Below, piece by piece: positions 12,001 to 26,100 of a stretch of DNA of 64,000 nucleotides. The notes under the pieces are model-generated. The model was not told where the DNA came from, searched no databases, and was given only the letters and a program-made list of their open reading frames with translations. Position 1 is the first letter of the stretch; every line of letters begins with the position of its first letter. The position numbers and the translations under genes are program-made. The stretch comes from Ziziphus jujuba (Eukaryota > Streptophyta > Magnoliopsida > Rosales > Rhamnaceae), in the NCBI RefSeq assembly GCF_031755915.1, contig NC_083379.1:1251001-1315000 (forward strand), read 5' to 3'.

Positions 12001-14541
12001 AATTATTTTTAAAAAATGTGGTAAAATAACATGTGTATATTTTGCATGGTTGAAAAATTAATATATATGACATATAAGTAAACTAAACAAGAATGAAATT
12101 AATTACATATAGTTGGATTTTATTTACTTTATTTAACTTGGTTTATAATAAATTAATATAAACTAATCAGCTTATCAGGGGACCAACAAACTCTTACTTT
12201 TTTAAAAATCCCACAAGATGTGAAATTGAAATGTAAGAAATTAAATGAGTTCAGATGATATTTTATAAGATATAAACAACTGTTATGGATTCCAAAAGCA
12301 TATAAGTCGATAGAAAATGAGTTTTCCATTATATTTATATTTTTTTTGAATTTTTTTTTTAAATTTTTATTTGTGTTTTTATATATATTTTTAAATGTTT
12401 TTTTTGGATAAAATTGATAAATTTTAAAATTCTGATACTATATTAAATTATCATTGTTTCAAAAAACCTACGCTGATAAAATCTTAACTTCCATTTTATT
12501 TATATATTTATCTGTTGTAACGAAAGACAGGAGAGAATCTAAAACCGAATTTATAAATGGCGATGAAAGAACAGTTTTGGTCTTTGCTCGCCAAGCTCTT
12601 AGCAGCAAATTCAAAAGGCTATCTAGAAAAGGTGGAAAAAAAGAAAAAAAAAGTCTGGATAAAGTAAAAGAAAAAGGAAAAAAAAAAAAAAACCTCTATG
12701 AAAAATGAAATGGCTAGGTATAATTATATAGAAGAAGACAGAGAAAAAAAGATGGGGAGGGATACGTATGACAGGTTAAATCAATATTTGGAATTCGAAT
12801 GACCAATGCATGAAGCCCTCAGTCTCAGTTAGTGTCGCTTTGGAAAATGTACTGCATGCATCTACCTGTCATATCTATATACATGATGGTGGGAATGAGA
12901 TCTAGTTAAATGTTTCTAGCAAAAAAAAAGAGATCTAGTTAAATGTAATTTATAAGATATATTATTTGACTATATATGTAATCGGGCATCAGAGGCAGGT
13001 CGAACATAAAGTATACAAGACGGCCGATCGCCATTGTAGCAAAGTTATTATATATACCTCGTTTTTTTAGCTAATAAAAGTTATTATATATACCTATTTA
13101 CAATGTTATCATACTTCAACACAACTTACCAAATTTAAAGAATTTATATATTATCAACCAATATTGTAATTAATTTGAATCAAATGAGGTCGAGGTTGAT
13201 TCAGTTGATATGATTTTCATATATCCATAAAATTGTATATTCAACACACGAGGCTCCCTCACTTTTATCAAATATTCTTGTAATAATACGTAATTAGATA
13301 TATATATATATATATATTTTGTAATTAATTTAAAAATTATTATTTATTATTATTGATGATCATTATTGGTTTTAAAATTCATATCTCGTTTAACAATTTT
13401 TGAAAACGCCTGCTCAAAATAGTTAATTTTTTAAATTATTTTTTTAAGTTAAAAAATTAATCCATAATTAAATGAAACCATTTATCAATTGAAACCAAAT
13501 ACCAATTGCTAATTAGCGATGATTGTACTAATAAAAAAGACATATTTCAACAGTGCTTTAAATTATTTGATGTCAACAGAATTATGTAAAGGGATAAGTC
13601 CAACACCAAAAAGAGTATTGTGCTATATAGCTAGCACTAGAATAAATAATTCCTATAACTAACTAGCTACTTGTTCACCACCACATGATGGAACAATATC
13701 TTCTAAGAAAGAAATAGGTTTAAAATGCAAGAGGCATTTAGTCAAATCTAGTATATTGAAAATTAAGTTGCATAAAATAAGTGAGAGGGCCAGACGAATA
13801 AATTGATTTTTTAAAGCACTTTTATAGTAGCAGTAGAAGTAGTGCTTTTATGTAGTACTAAAACGATTACTTTTGGTGAGAGATCACATGGCATTTGCTG
13901 AAAAGGCTACGTTATAAAATGTTAACATATTAATTAGTCAAATATGGTAGCACTGCAGAAGATCATCAATCCCTTTGTTTTTTTCTTAAATTTTTTTTAT
14001 TTTATATACATATAACTTTTTCTTTAAACTTATGGAGGGTTATTGTGGGGGACCCTTTTGATGCATCTTTTAAAGAAGAGTCTCAATCCTTGTTTCCCTT
14101 TTGTTTTTGGGTACAAACCAGTTATGTCGGCCACACCCCAAGCCACTTCTCCAACCTTTGGTATTAATTATTTATTTTTTCTAATTGATGTTCTTTGACT
14201 CGTGACAACGTATCTTAGAAACTTAAATTGAAATTAAAATCATATGTTGTGTTATATGATATCATATGGTGTTTGTTTAATGAAATATATCTTTCTATAT
14301 AAAAATATATATATATATATATTAAATAAATATACCTTACGTGGTTATCTTGATACAGTGTAGTTTAATTAGGGTTTGGGGTTTATAATAATGGTGAAGA
14401 GACATACAAAATATTGTAATGATTTTGGTGGAAACAGTTGGAATTATAATAATAATAATGTGTTAATGAGACCTCACGTGGTGGCTGACTAAGGATCATC
14501 GGCGACGTGTGCGGTTGAATGTTGGACTTGGCTTGGAATCG

Positions 14542-14544
<3 letters not shown>

Positions 14545-14574
<30 letters not shown>
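14545..14574. repeat. (GA)n microsatellite
   Basis: About 15 uninterrupted GA units, followed by unique sequence. It is a typical plant dinucleotide repeat and is likely length-polymorphic. It produces the spurious Arg-Glu and Ser-Leu open frames seen on both strands here. Confidence 0.95.
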
Positions 14575-14579
<5 letters not shown>

Positions 14580-15452
14580 TTGCTTTGACAGGACGGCTGT
14601 TTGATAGCCGGTCCTGGAGACAGGTTACCATTTTTTTTTTTTTTTTTAATAATTATAAAAGTACCAATCCACACATGGCCCAGAATCAATTTCCAATTTT
14701 TTATTTTTTTTTAAATGAGGGGTTTATGTAAGTAGAGAGAGATGGATTTATCAATTTGAGATTAGGGACAGTATCAGAATTCAATTTATTGTTCTAAAAA
14801 TAATTAACAATCCAGTAAAAGAAAGATCAATTTGGCTGTTGACCTTAGTAATTATTGGACAATACTAGCATTCTCCAGAGGCAAAGTAGTATATTTTTCA
14901 TGTAATTATTTTGGTATTCTAATGGTCTAACGAGTACTTAATTTAATCACTAGGCATATTATTAGATGGATAATGGGCCGCACTGGCTAATGATATGGGC
15001 CATTACTTTCTTTTTTTTTTTTTTTTTGTGGGGGGTTGGGTAAATAGGTATGGGCCATCTTATTAAAATTTCCTTGATATATATGGATATATAATATTCA
15101 CCCTACCTTAAACAATCTTAGTACCGAAACCCTGATTTTTAATGGATAATTGATAAACGGTATAGCAATTTAGTGCTTTTCTGTATTCACTTTGTTTTTT
15201 ATCATTAATTTTTGTTGAGGAATTTTATTTTTTTATATTTTTTCAAACATAAGTTATTTACATGTAATCTCAAACCTCTGTAGATGCTACTTCAAAAACT
15301 ACTCCACTTTGTTGATACTGGAGGGAAAGAAAACGGATCAGAATAAATTTTTGCCTCATTCCAGTGCTTGCAAAGAAAAACAAAGAGGTTTTAGGAAAAA
15401 AAATATATATTATATATATATATATATAAAATAAAATAAAATAGAAGAGAAC

Positions 15453-15492
15453 AAAAGCACCTTTCAGCTCCACCTTCGGAAAAGGTGCTTTT
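15453..15492. repeat. Perfect 12-bp hairpin
   Basis: AAAAGCACCTTT at 15453-15464 is exactly complementary to AAAGGTGCTTTT at 15481-15492, with a 16-nt loop. It lies just right of a (TA)n tract. It could be the remains of a small palindromic transposon or simply a chance structure; no target-site duplication is obvious. Confidence 0.7.
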
Positions 15493-16781
15493 TTGTGCAT
15501 TGTAGATGTTTATGGTGTGTGGAGGCAAAAGCAAGCCTGAGTTTCTTTACTTAAATTGGGTTGGGATGGAAAAGGCAAACAAGACTATAATTGGGCTAAT
15601 ATCATTGACCCTAGTGATAGGCCCAATAAAGCTCAAATTTGGCCCAGTAGATCCGAGGTCAGGTCAAGATGAAGCCGATCCAGTTCTGCTTCTTCTATCA
15701 CTTGCGCTGTCCAAAATTAGGTTGGACAGCCCATAATATTTTTATGGGATGTTAGCTAAAACCACTAATTGATGTAGGAGCATACCACATGGAGATGGAT
15801 CTATGTTGAATTCTGGTTTGTTATTTTCCAAGAAGGTCTAATATAAGTTTGTAAAGTCTATCTATTATTATCTAGTGGGATTTAATTTGAGGAAATGAAT
15901 AATAACTAAACGGACAGAGCCCAAAAAGTATACTTTTGAAATTGATTTTTGGACGGTTGATAAGATATGATTGCCCACTTTCCATCCATAGCGACATCTG
16001 GGATAAACAGTCTTAAGTCTTTTATGTCAAATTAAGCCACCAATAATAAGAATAAAGAGCAGCCTATGATGATTCCGATGGGTTTGAGACTTGAAAGAAT
16101 CGGAAGTATGCACTTATTGGAAACAAGCCGGTTGAACTTTGGGTAAACTTAGATTTTTGGGAACGTTTTGATCCATTTTATTTATTGTAAGTACTTTTTA
16201 GTTGACCTTTTATAGAGTAAGCATGCAGAGAATTTGATTCAGAACATCTTTAGTAATCCTCTCTCTTTTCCTCAATTTGTTGAGGATATGATAAACTGAA
16301 ATGGGTGCACGTACTAATAGATATTTCAGTTTGAAATGTGCTTATAATTGGCTAAGTTAGTTAGAATGTGGTTCATAGATGATAGATCTGTACAGGAACT
16401 GAATTGGGTTTTTAATTAAGATATACTAAAGAGAAAACTGATTAAAGTATAATAATGATTGGATTATAAATGGTGATATTGACTCTTTACAACCTTATTT
16501 TGGATATGGTTGTCAGGTTACAAGTGCTTATTGGGACAAGGTGATTCATTTTCTCGTTAATCTTAGCAATAATAGTAAGATTAGTTTTTAATTTTCTTGT
16601 TAATCTTAGAGAAATTAGAGGCTGGAGCTTATCATTCTCTAATATAAATACAAGTTGATTATTTGTGAATGTAGCGAATAATGATTGAAAAGGAAACATT
16701 GGCATCTAACTTGTATATATAGATGGGAAATTGTAACCTTTTTATTTATTTATTATTCTTTTTCTGCTTTTTTTGGAATTA

Positions 16782-16905
16782 TTTTTTTTTTTGCTAGTGT
16801 GGCTGTTGCCCCCAGGCACCCCAACCCACCCCATAGACTCGAACCTGGCACTTACAGTGCCAAGGTTGTGGATCTCTGCCACTGGAGCTCCCCTGCGGGT
16901 CTACT
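16782..16905 (-). mobile_element. tRNA-derived SINE
   Basis: Read on the minus strand, the element has an internal RNA polymerase III promoter. An A-box-like GGAGCTCCAGTGG lies at 16879-16891 and a B-box GGTTCGAGTCT at 16835-16845, about 35 nt apart as in tRNA genes and SINEs. The body then runs GC-rich and ends in an A-tail (T run at 16782-16792 on the plus strand). Its base composition is clearly higher in GC than the flanks. I could not identify convincing target-site duplications, so the outer limits are approximate. It does not fold as an intact tRNA, which argues against a functional tRNA gene. Confidence 0.65.
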
Positions 16906-16910
16906 TTAAT

Positions 16911-17299
16911 TCATTACTCGATATCACAAAACAGTCATTTTTAATCCACGACAATGCTAATGTGTAGCTCTTTATTGGAGATGGATTATCCAATCTCAAT
17001 TTGGTGGATAATTGGCCTTAAATGGATTTCTAGCAGTCGAATCAGAACAACTATTACAAATTCCGATGACATATATAATATAAGCAGACTGTACGAGAGT
17101 CAAACTCTAGGGAGCCTTCCAATCAAAAAATGACGCATCAACATCATTATCATTCACATATTCACCAACAAAAAAAAAATCATTATTGGTGCACATCTTG
17201 GACCCAGTTGTAATTATAATACTCAACAATCACTTCAGATATAATAAAAATATTTGATGGTCTGAAAACCGTGTCAAGTTTATGTTGAAAACCTGGGAG
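16911..17299. other. Intergenic, nothing recognised
   Basis: AT-rich spacer between the SINE and the suspected retroelement relic. No gene, RNA or repeat with clear structure is visible. Confidence 0.5.
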
Positions 17300-19920
17300 G
17301 TATGATGGTAATGTTAAAAATGGTTATTTATCTAATTAAAATTAAAATTTTTAAATTTAGCTAAAGGAATTTGCTTAGGGTTGGCAAGGATATAATATAA
17401 AATTTTGAGAGGACTTTATATCTCAAACAATTCTAATTTTTGGCTAACTTTAAATCCAAATGTAGTTAACAATCTTTGTGGACTGGAAGATACTTTATTG
17501 CTATCAAATGGTGAAATGGAATATACCTCTCTTGTTGACAGGATCCATCCCGGAAACCCTCTCAATGATCTCCGGAATGATTCAGTATAATAAAGTCTCA
17601 CTGGACAATTCCTAAAAAATATCTAATGGAACCTCACTTTAAAACATAGATAATCAAACACCAGTATTAACATTAATACCTCAATACATATATATATATA
17701 TATATATATAAATAAATCCACCATTGGCCTACTGTACTACAGGTCATAACTACACATATGAGTACCATGGTCTCTACTGAGTCCCATAATTAAAATCAGA
17801 GCATTCTAAGAGTGTTAACAAAGTTTATGAGTACAAATAAGTAATAAATAAGTCTAGAAGATAACAATAAATGAAGAAAGGATAAATACGGCTGCTGTAG
17901 TGGAAGGAAACAAGCGATAAGTTATGCGCGAGGTAGACTGCTATTAGCTGCCTGGGCCTAGGGGAATGAATTTAAAACAATAAAACGTGAGATAAAAAAA
18001 TCTCAGTGAGTGGCATAGTATAATAGAAAAATAATGATTTATTTCTGAAAAATCTTTCTCTCAATACCTCTCATTCCACTCGTTGAAAAGTTCCCCGTTT
18101 AAAAATCATTTTACAAAACCCAAACTTGTACCCCAATTAATATCATAAAAACCAATGCTCAAAAGTATGAATGAACGATCATTATAATATTATGAAATGT
18201 CTCAAATCCAGATATAAACATTTGAACATAAACTATAATAAATACAGTTTCACCAAATAAATATGAAAATGCAGAAATCACCACAATATTTGTAAATCAA
18301 CAATATATAAAAACATATACATTATACAATGTACCCTACGATGTACCAATCTATAAACCGTGGGATACCGTGGCAATAATAATAAACCGTCGGATAAACC
18401 CGACCTCACAGTTCTTGGTAATAATAGATAACCGTTGGATGAAACCAACCTCACGGTACCGTGGTAAACCCAGCGCGCTGTAATATAATATAATATAATA
18501 CTGATCCAAGATATTGGCATTACATGGTACATCAATTTAAAAATAACCAATACAGTATACATAAAATAATCTTGTAAGGTTATATATATATACTTTTTCA
18601 AACGATACTGTATCATAAATCATAATTTAACATTTAAACTTCCACCGCTTAATTAAATACTTCAAAACTCTCAAAACATCATTTCATAAGAAAATAAGAA
18701 ATACCACAGTAAAATATATTCACCATAAACCAATTTTAAGCATATAAGATTATAAAATATTTGATCGTGCTTAAAATTATATGATTTTCAATATGGTTTC
18801 TCAAACCAAATAGTTTCCAAAATGATTTAAAACCTCAATTTAATTACCAAAATATTTAAATACCACAAGTCCATTTATGGGCCCATTAAAATTAGAAATC
18901 ACTTAAAATATTATCAAAAATCATATAAAATGATAACACATATATGTGAAAGCAAATATTTATATATGCATAAAACAACATTTTAGTCAAATGGTATATA
19001 CGTAAAATATTTAAACCACATATGTATTATACTATATACCCAAAACATTTAAAAATGGTATAACCACTCACAGTACTGCAGATGCTCATGCCTGCTCCTC
19101 TACAGGATTGCCTCCAGGCTCAACTCAAATGCCTGTAATATAATAAAATATTCTCAGGCTCCAAACAACTAAACTAGAGACACTTGTATAACCCAAATGT
19201 CTCAAAATGATTTACAGTATTACAAAATTGCATAAATTGGATATCGGACAGTCCAATTATACCGCGTGTCTTTAGGATCCGGTACCCAAAATTGGGGATT
19301 TTTACCCGAAGCCTAATATTTTGAAATTGAACCACCTAATGGGTCATAATAATATCCAATTTCACTAATTTAACTCCAATTTTAACTAAATTGACTAATT
19401 TTGTCTAAATACATTCCCCAATTTATCCGAAAATTAACTAATTGATCTAAAAATAGAAAAATTATAAAAAAAACCTCCAAAATTTACAAAATCTATATTG
19501 AGGGAAAGCCCAAGAGACAAGGAACTCATCAGTATGCTCACCTTGGTCCAAAGTTTCCTCCGGTGGTTGGAAAACACTGTTGAAGCTTCGGTTGAATTTC
19601 TCGTTGTCGGATCTTTCAAATGGTGAGGAATTTTGATAAAATAACCACGGAAATGAGCTCAGAGGGGTCAAAAATAGTAGAAAAGGTGTATGGGTTGGCC
19701 TGAAACGGCCAGAAAATGAGAAAATCTGGCGACCCACCTCGTCGGCCGCCACGGACTTCGCCGGCCCGATCTGGGCGCGTCCGGCCGCTTCTTGGCGTAA
19801 AATTGACATTTCTGAAGCCAAAGCCCCTCAACTTGTGTTGCGAAAGTGATACCAAAGCTGTTATCCAAAGCCTCAATAATTTGAAAAATTCCTCTAGCCA
19901 CTAGTCTCCTGCAGGATTCA
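17300..19920. mobile_element. Probable degraded retroelement (non-autonomous, LARD-like)
   Basis: This stretch differs from its surroundings. It has GC-rich islands (19700-19800, with several CGGCC motifs), internal short tandem repeats (18357-18466), and blocks that read like dispersed plant repeats (17890-18020, 19080-19150). On the minus strand at 19434-19901 several overlapping frames of 60-120 codons exist but encode no gag, protease, reverse transcriptase or integrase motifs. I infer a decayed large non-autonomous retrotransposon or leader region of one. I could not find paired LTRs, so both edges and the class are uncertain. Confidence 0.4.
18357..18466. repeat. Imperfect tandem repeat, ~55-60 bp unit
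   Basis: Two to two-and-a-half copies of a unit with the pattern AACCGT-GGAT-AA-CC-ACCTCAC-GT, separated by TGGTAATAATA-like spacers. The copies differ by several substitutions. The repeat lies inside the suspected retroelement relic, just before a (TAATA)n run at 18482-18500. Confidence 0.6.
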
Positions 19921-22900
19921 CTAAGAATATGTTAGATTTTTGTCCTCTTTTTGATTCCATTTCTTTTGTTTGAACCCTAAAACAAAATAATAAGCTCGCA
20001 CATATAGTCTTGAACTGGAGGCTTTGTAATACTTACTCTGACTTTGTTTCTGCTTTTATCATTTCTAAAAATTTTATAAATATTATTAACTATAAAAGTG
20101 GTATGACAACCACATATTGATTAATTGACAGCGTGCTTACTTATATGTTTATTTATTTTTATTTTTTTTAATTAATACAACTCCTCTTTTAAACCCAAAA
20201 AAATAATTTTTAAATATTCAATGTGATATCATCAATAGAACTTGCCCTGTGTCTATACTAGGTGAATTATTGTGTAGCGTAGCGTGACATTCAGCGCCTA
20301 TCGCATAGCATCATGAATCATGAAAGGCTATGCATTTGATGTTGGCTTTCAGTACCACAAGACAAAAATTAATCATGCGTTAATTTGTTGCCTGTTTTAA
20401 TTAATTAGCATCTTGCTTAGCACCATGATTGACATTGGATAAGGTTCCTTTGTTCTTGCATTTAAATTACTAAAAAAGTGGCAATTAACAGAAATCATTG
20501 TAATTTGATAATAGCTAGTAATCATTATACTATATAATATAATATCCATCCCCACTTTACGTGAATTTTTAGGAGTCAAAGGGTAAATTTGTGGTACTCC
20601 TGAAGACAAGAAAATAAAAATGGGACGAGAGCTCAGTACGTCCTATTAATATCCATTGATGAGATTCACATGTAGACTTACTCATGCGTGAGTAAAATGT
20701 ATGATGTGCTCGTCCTATTGAAATTTTTTTTTTCTCAAAGTGCCACCTATGTATCGAAGGGGAAGCTACCATTTACAAAAATAGGGTAGATTTTTTTTTT
20801 TTTTGAATTTTAATGTCAAATTTGTTTTGCCCTCCATTTTACCAATTTTTATTTTTAAAATTAATTTCCTCTGAAAGAACTAGCATATACATGCAGTTGA
20901 AATACACAACCTTGAATTTGATCAGCAATTTATTCAGCAAAATTCATTCTTAACGTCAAATCAAAGCTTTTGATATCATTACGCAGCATGATTGCAGAAT
21001 TCCTTGAAAATATATATTTTTGTCTACGCAATTTACAAAGCACATCGACCAATTGAAATTGAGATGGGTCTAACCAGCGAGCAGCATTTTGTCACTAGGT
21101 TCTGATGATGGTGGGGAATTCGCTTGATTAGCAAGTTTTTTTTTATAAATATTATTAATTATGTTAACTTCGATAAACATTAATATGAAATAATTTTTTT
21201 TCTTTCAAAAGTACTACAAACTATTAAAATATGTACTAATCACATTAACTTTATGTTCCATGACTGTCATTTCACGTGCATTGGTACAGGTGCAGGCATA
21301 TAATAATAAGTTTGAACTAATTTAGCGCTCTTAAATTTGTTAATCTAACCATTATTTATTATGTTGTAGCAGAGCTTTTATTTTTCTTTTCCTTGTCTAG
21401 TTGTTAATCAATTTTCTTTAATGTTGCTTAAGCTGAAGGATAGATAAAAAGTGGCTTTAATTAAGGATTTTATATTTTATATGGAATATAGGTTTGACAT
21501 CAGGGTTAACAGTATTTGCTCTAAGTGTAATTTATAATCTGACTTAGGGAATAGATAATAAGGCAACATGAACTCTGAGTTACAGGCAAACTATATATCC
21601 AGAAAATCAAAAAGAACTCGAGGTAAATAAATAAATTAGAAATTCAAAACGGATAGTTCCACGTTTAATTAATTAATGAGCAACCATAACGATAGAGGAC
21701 ATAATAAACTTTTTGTACATCTTCTAATTTTATTTTTCTGTCCTTTTGTGCTAAAAAAGAAATTTCTCATCAAGAAATTATTCCAGGTAGAAACAAAGAA
21801 GTAAACCGATAAATATTAGGTATGCATAAAAGGAAAATTATGAAAAATACCCATTTCATTACGAGGAAGAGACATGTGTACAAGTAGGTCGAAGACTGCT
21901 GAGATTAAAAATCAATATTTTTAAGCAACTAATTAATTAATGTTGATTATCTTCTTATCTGTCTTTCAATGTGCATTGATTTGAAAATAGGATTTCATAT
22001 TTAGAATTATTATCTTAAAACAATATTGTTAAAATACAGTAAATCTTTTATTATGATATTTTGATAATTTTCATATAGATTACTTGAAAGGTATAGATTT
22101 CAAAATGTTTTAATGGATTATATGAGTTTTATAAAATATTAAAATTTGAGAATAAAATAAAGTGAACCTTGTATGATATTATTTAAAACTTAACTATATA
22201 TTTGGATATTGAATTTTGAAACAATTCAAGAGTTGATAAGTCAGATTTTAATGAAAAAATCATCAAACATCCTTATAGTAGAATTTTTATGCTGTAATAT
22301 ATAATCCAATTCTGGTCTACTTATTACAAATTCTGAGTTGTGGTTTAATATGGAATCATAGTTGCGAATTTTAAGACTTTCAATCCCTACTGCTACATGT
22401 TTTCAAAAACTATGTCATCTTTCACATGTTGGATCTTGGTTTTTCTGTTCAGGACGTGCCAGTCCCATATTGTTTCGTTTTCTTTAACCACAAATTTGTG
22501 AGTCATTATGGATTTCGCCTTTTTTGTCTATACATGAATGTGGTTAAAATATATAATCTAATTCCGATCCACCTCTCACGAGTTCAACCTTTTGAAATTA
22601 GTTATATCAAGTTCTGGTTTGATAAGTATATTTTTCTACTGAACAATACATTGTCGTAAGAACATTTTGCATATATTCAATTTGAATAATTTGACATGTA
22701 TATAGGTAACTCGGACATAAAGATAAAAAAAAAAAAAGTGTGACATTTTTAAAGAGTAGATAAGATTTTGTCTTTTCTTATGGATGACAAGATTGAGTTT
22801 CTTGCGGTGCAGCAACGCTTGCTTAACAAGCTTACAAAAACTTTAAAAGGAGCATAAAATTTGAGGTTCCTTTTGCAAAAGCTGGCGTGTATTGCACTCA

Positions 22901-23143
22901 AAACTTGTTTGCTTGCTCTTGCTTCATTTATGTGCTCTTCGTCCTTTGCTTGAGATTCTTAGCCAAAAAGCAAAATGAGAATTCTTTGTGGTTAATTAAT
23001 CTTAGACTTTGTAGTGCCTAAAGTTTTGATCAAGTTTTGTGGCTGAGCAAGATATTTTTTCGGAAATTCACAAAAGAGCTTATCTTTAAAGAGGTACTTT
23101 TATGTTGCTTTGCTCATCTGTCACATCTTTGCCTCATCATGTA

Positions 23144-23148
<5 letters not shown>

Positions 23149-23182
<34 letters not shown>
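23149..23182. repeat. (AT)n microsatellite
   Basis: About 16 perfect AT units followed by A/T-rich sequence of low complexity up to about 23400. Confidence 0.95.
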
Positions 23183-23186
<4 letters not shown>

Positions 23187-26100
23187 AAATTTAAAAAATT
23201 GATATCGACATAAATATTAAAAATTTAAAATACGAAAATATCTATAAAAATATAAAAAAATATTAAATATTGATAAAAAATTATAAAAATTTGTTTTATT
23301 TCGATTCTTTCAAAAAATAAAAATTTTAAAAAAATATTAAATTTTTTTTAAATATTTTAAACCATAATAAAAAGAATAATAATTTATTAGAAATATATAT
23401 CCAATAAAGATTGAAACTGATACGTATAGTAAATCCTGAAAAACAATCTAAATTAATAATTTGTTTTTAAAATTCTAATTTAGTAAGTGATGATCCTATA
23501 TATATATAGATAAGGTTCTCAACTTTTTCACCCTTTGTTTGTTTGTTTTTTTTGGGTGAATATTTGTTTTTTGGTTTTTTCCTTATTTATGGAGTCTGCA
23601 ACTATTCATGCAATAATGATGATCCATAAAAATTATGTTCTGTCTTTTTTTCTAGTGTCCTATATATAGTATAATTGATCCTGTACGTCCAAAAGTACTG
23701 ACTCCTGTGGCTAATAGTCCCAACATTTTCCAACTACCATATAGAATCTATTAACTGCTTGCTTTGCGCCAAATATTATATATTCATATGTGAATTACAT
23801 CCTCAAAGTGAGTTTTCATCAACTTGAATTAATCCGCAATTATATATATATATATATATACATAGAGAGAGAGAGAGAGAGAGAGATACATGATTCCAAA
23901 TATGCAATGATTTCATGTCATTATTGGCTACTACGTATATATGGTCCACATAATATAATATATGATTTATATATTTTAAATTTTTTGGTTGGACAGCTGC
24001 ATGTCCCAATTGTATAAAATATATGACCATATCTATACATATGCTCTCAATATATATCTCCTTTTAAGTTTTTTTTTTTCCAAGTGGCTGAGATAGTGGG
24101 CGCTAATGAATCTTGTTGATTGGCACCCAATTTGTGTATTTGCTTAATTATAATTTATGATTGTGTTACGAATGCGGAAGCACAGGCCAAACGAGTAAAA
24201 ATTGCTTAAAAATTCTAGTGCCATAGTTTTCAGTATGAATTCCAATATTGGTGTAATTAATTAACCAGTTTACAACATTAGCTGCATGGAACATATTCAT
24301 GCACTTTTTTCAAATCAGATTTTTTTTTTTATTACCTTTAAAGAATAAAAAGTGAAAAACTTTTTACGTTTATAACTATATTATGTCGTACTTCTCCAAT
24401 TAATCTTTCAATTTAAAAAAAAAAAAAAAGATACGGGGAAACTTGTCAAGATCTGATAATCATTTTTCTTTTTTTCTTTTCTTATTCTAATAACAAAATA
24501 ATATTAATTGCTAATTAATATATCTTATATATATGCATTCTATTAATTTATTATTAATAGGATATATATATTATTGCCTTTGACCTTTCACTCTATCTGG
24601 TGATGCAAAGTCTAGTTCATCATTGACTTTAATTACCAACAAAATTTTGGTCATTAATTTCCTTTTTCTCTGTTTTTCTTGCAGCTTTCCATATTTATAT
24701 ATATTATGTAGTTGTAGGCTATATGCTTACAGCGTTTTTGTTTTGGAGTCTGGTGCGCTGGAAGTTGAAGTTTATGCCGTTCATATTATAATTATATATT
24801 TGTGCATATATATGTATATATATATATGTATACACGAATATGACAATTAGTATTTGACTGGCATTTTGGCTGCTGCCCAATTTGCTTAATTTTCGTTTTG
24901 GTTCCTAATTCAGGCATATAAAGTAAACTATTCCTTTTGTTTTTTTTTGTGTAATATTTATATTATAGTTTTACAGCTTCATTTATCATTTGCTTGGCAT
25001 AATAGAGGGCTCTGTTTTATCCCAAAAACTGGGTTTGTCCTTTAAAGGCTATCGATCTAAATGGCATATACATTATCCTTTTTTTTAAATGATATAGTGA
25101 AAATTTTATGAAGAAAAATTATAAAAGAACATTCACAGTTTTTAGATATGAATGATTTATGTGATTTAACAACTATAAATGATTATTTTTCATAATTGCT
25201 TTTCATAAATCATTCATTATATCTATATATATATATATATATACAATTTTAATATAATAAAAAACTTTGAAAAAAACAATTGTAGAAGATAGCTACTTAT
25301 AAATCTGTAAATTTAATTACTATGGATGCTATCTCTCACTAAAAATGTTTTAAGATATCATTTTTGCTCATTTATATATATTATATATTTATATCGAAAT
25401 TGTTATTAAGTTTTTCTTTTTTCTTTTTTTTTTTTTTGGTAAAAAAATTGTAAGTAGGTTTGGTTTTGGGGCCACACTCCTTTTGCAGTAAAATGTAGCT
25501 GACATAGGTTCCCACTCCTCTTCATTCATTTACGCATTGAAACAGTGATGATAGTACCAAGGGTATCAAGTTGCTATCAATTTTTTAAATTTTATTGGTC
25601 ACCGTTTCGTAACGTAGTGCACCTTTTGACAACCATGCCTCTATACGTGCTAGCAAGATAATTTAATTGAGTACTATTTAGAATATACTTTTTTCAGATT
25701 AAATTTTTATTTTTTTAAAAAAATATTAAATATAATAAATTAATATTTATCAAATCAATAAAAATTTATTGGGGATGATAATTACTAGTAATAAATAATA
25801 AAATGGACAGAGAATTATTAGATTGCCAATAAACAAATAGGTTTTATTTTTATTTTTTTAATGCAATTTTGGATAGAGCTGATTTGTAATTGTAGGAGGT
25901 GCAAAACAAAGTCTAGAAATTGGGTACCTTTTATATGGAAAAGGGGTAGATTTTACTATGAAATATGATCTTTCTTAATCAACAACTTGTTTCAGTGCCA
26001 ATTGATTTGGAAAATCCCAGCATCAAACTAATCACTTTGCAATTAAATTAAAAGTGACTTAACAAACTTTGAACAAAAGGATAAGTGAAAAAAAAAAAAG

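Larger units (their letters stand above)
9061..16781. other. Intergenic region without recognised genes
   Basis: AT-rich non-coding DNA. The longest unexplained frame is a 120-codon minus-strand ORF at 11458-11820, with a Lys/Arg cluster and a Glu-rich end. It has no known relatives to me and no visible flanking exons. Other contents are (TA)n and (GA)n microsatellites, a 12-bp perfect hairpin at 15453-15492 and weak tRNA-like A/B-box pairs near 10365 and 13190. I see no supported gene. Confidence 0.55.

Noticed and set aside
16835..16891. Functional tRNA gene suggested by the A and B boxes
   Set aside because: No acceptor stem or anticodon arm pairs properly, and the sequence ends in an A-tail, which fits a SINE.
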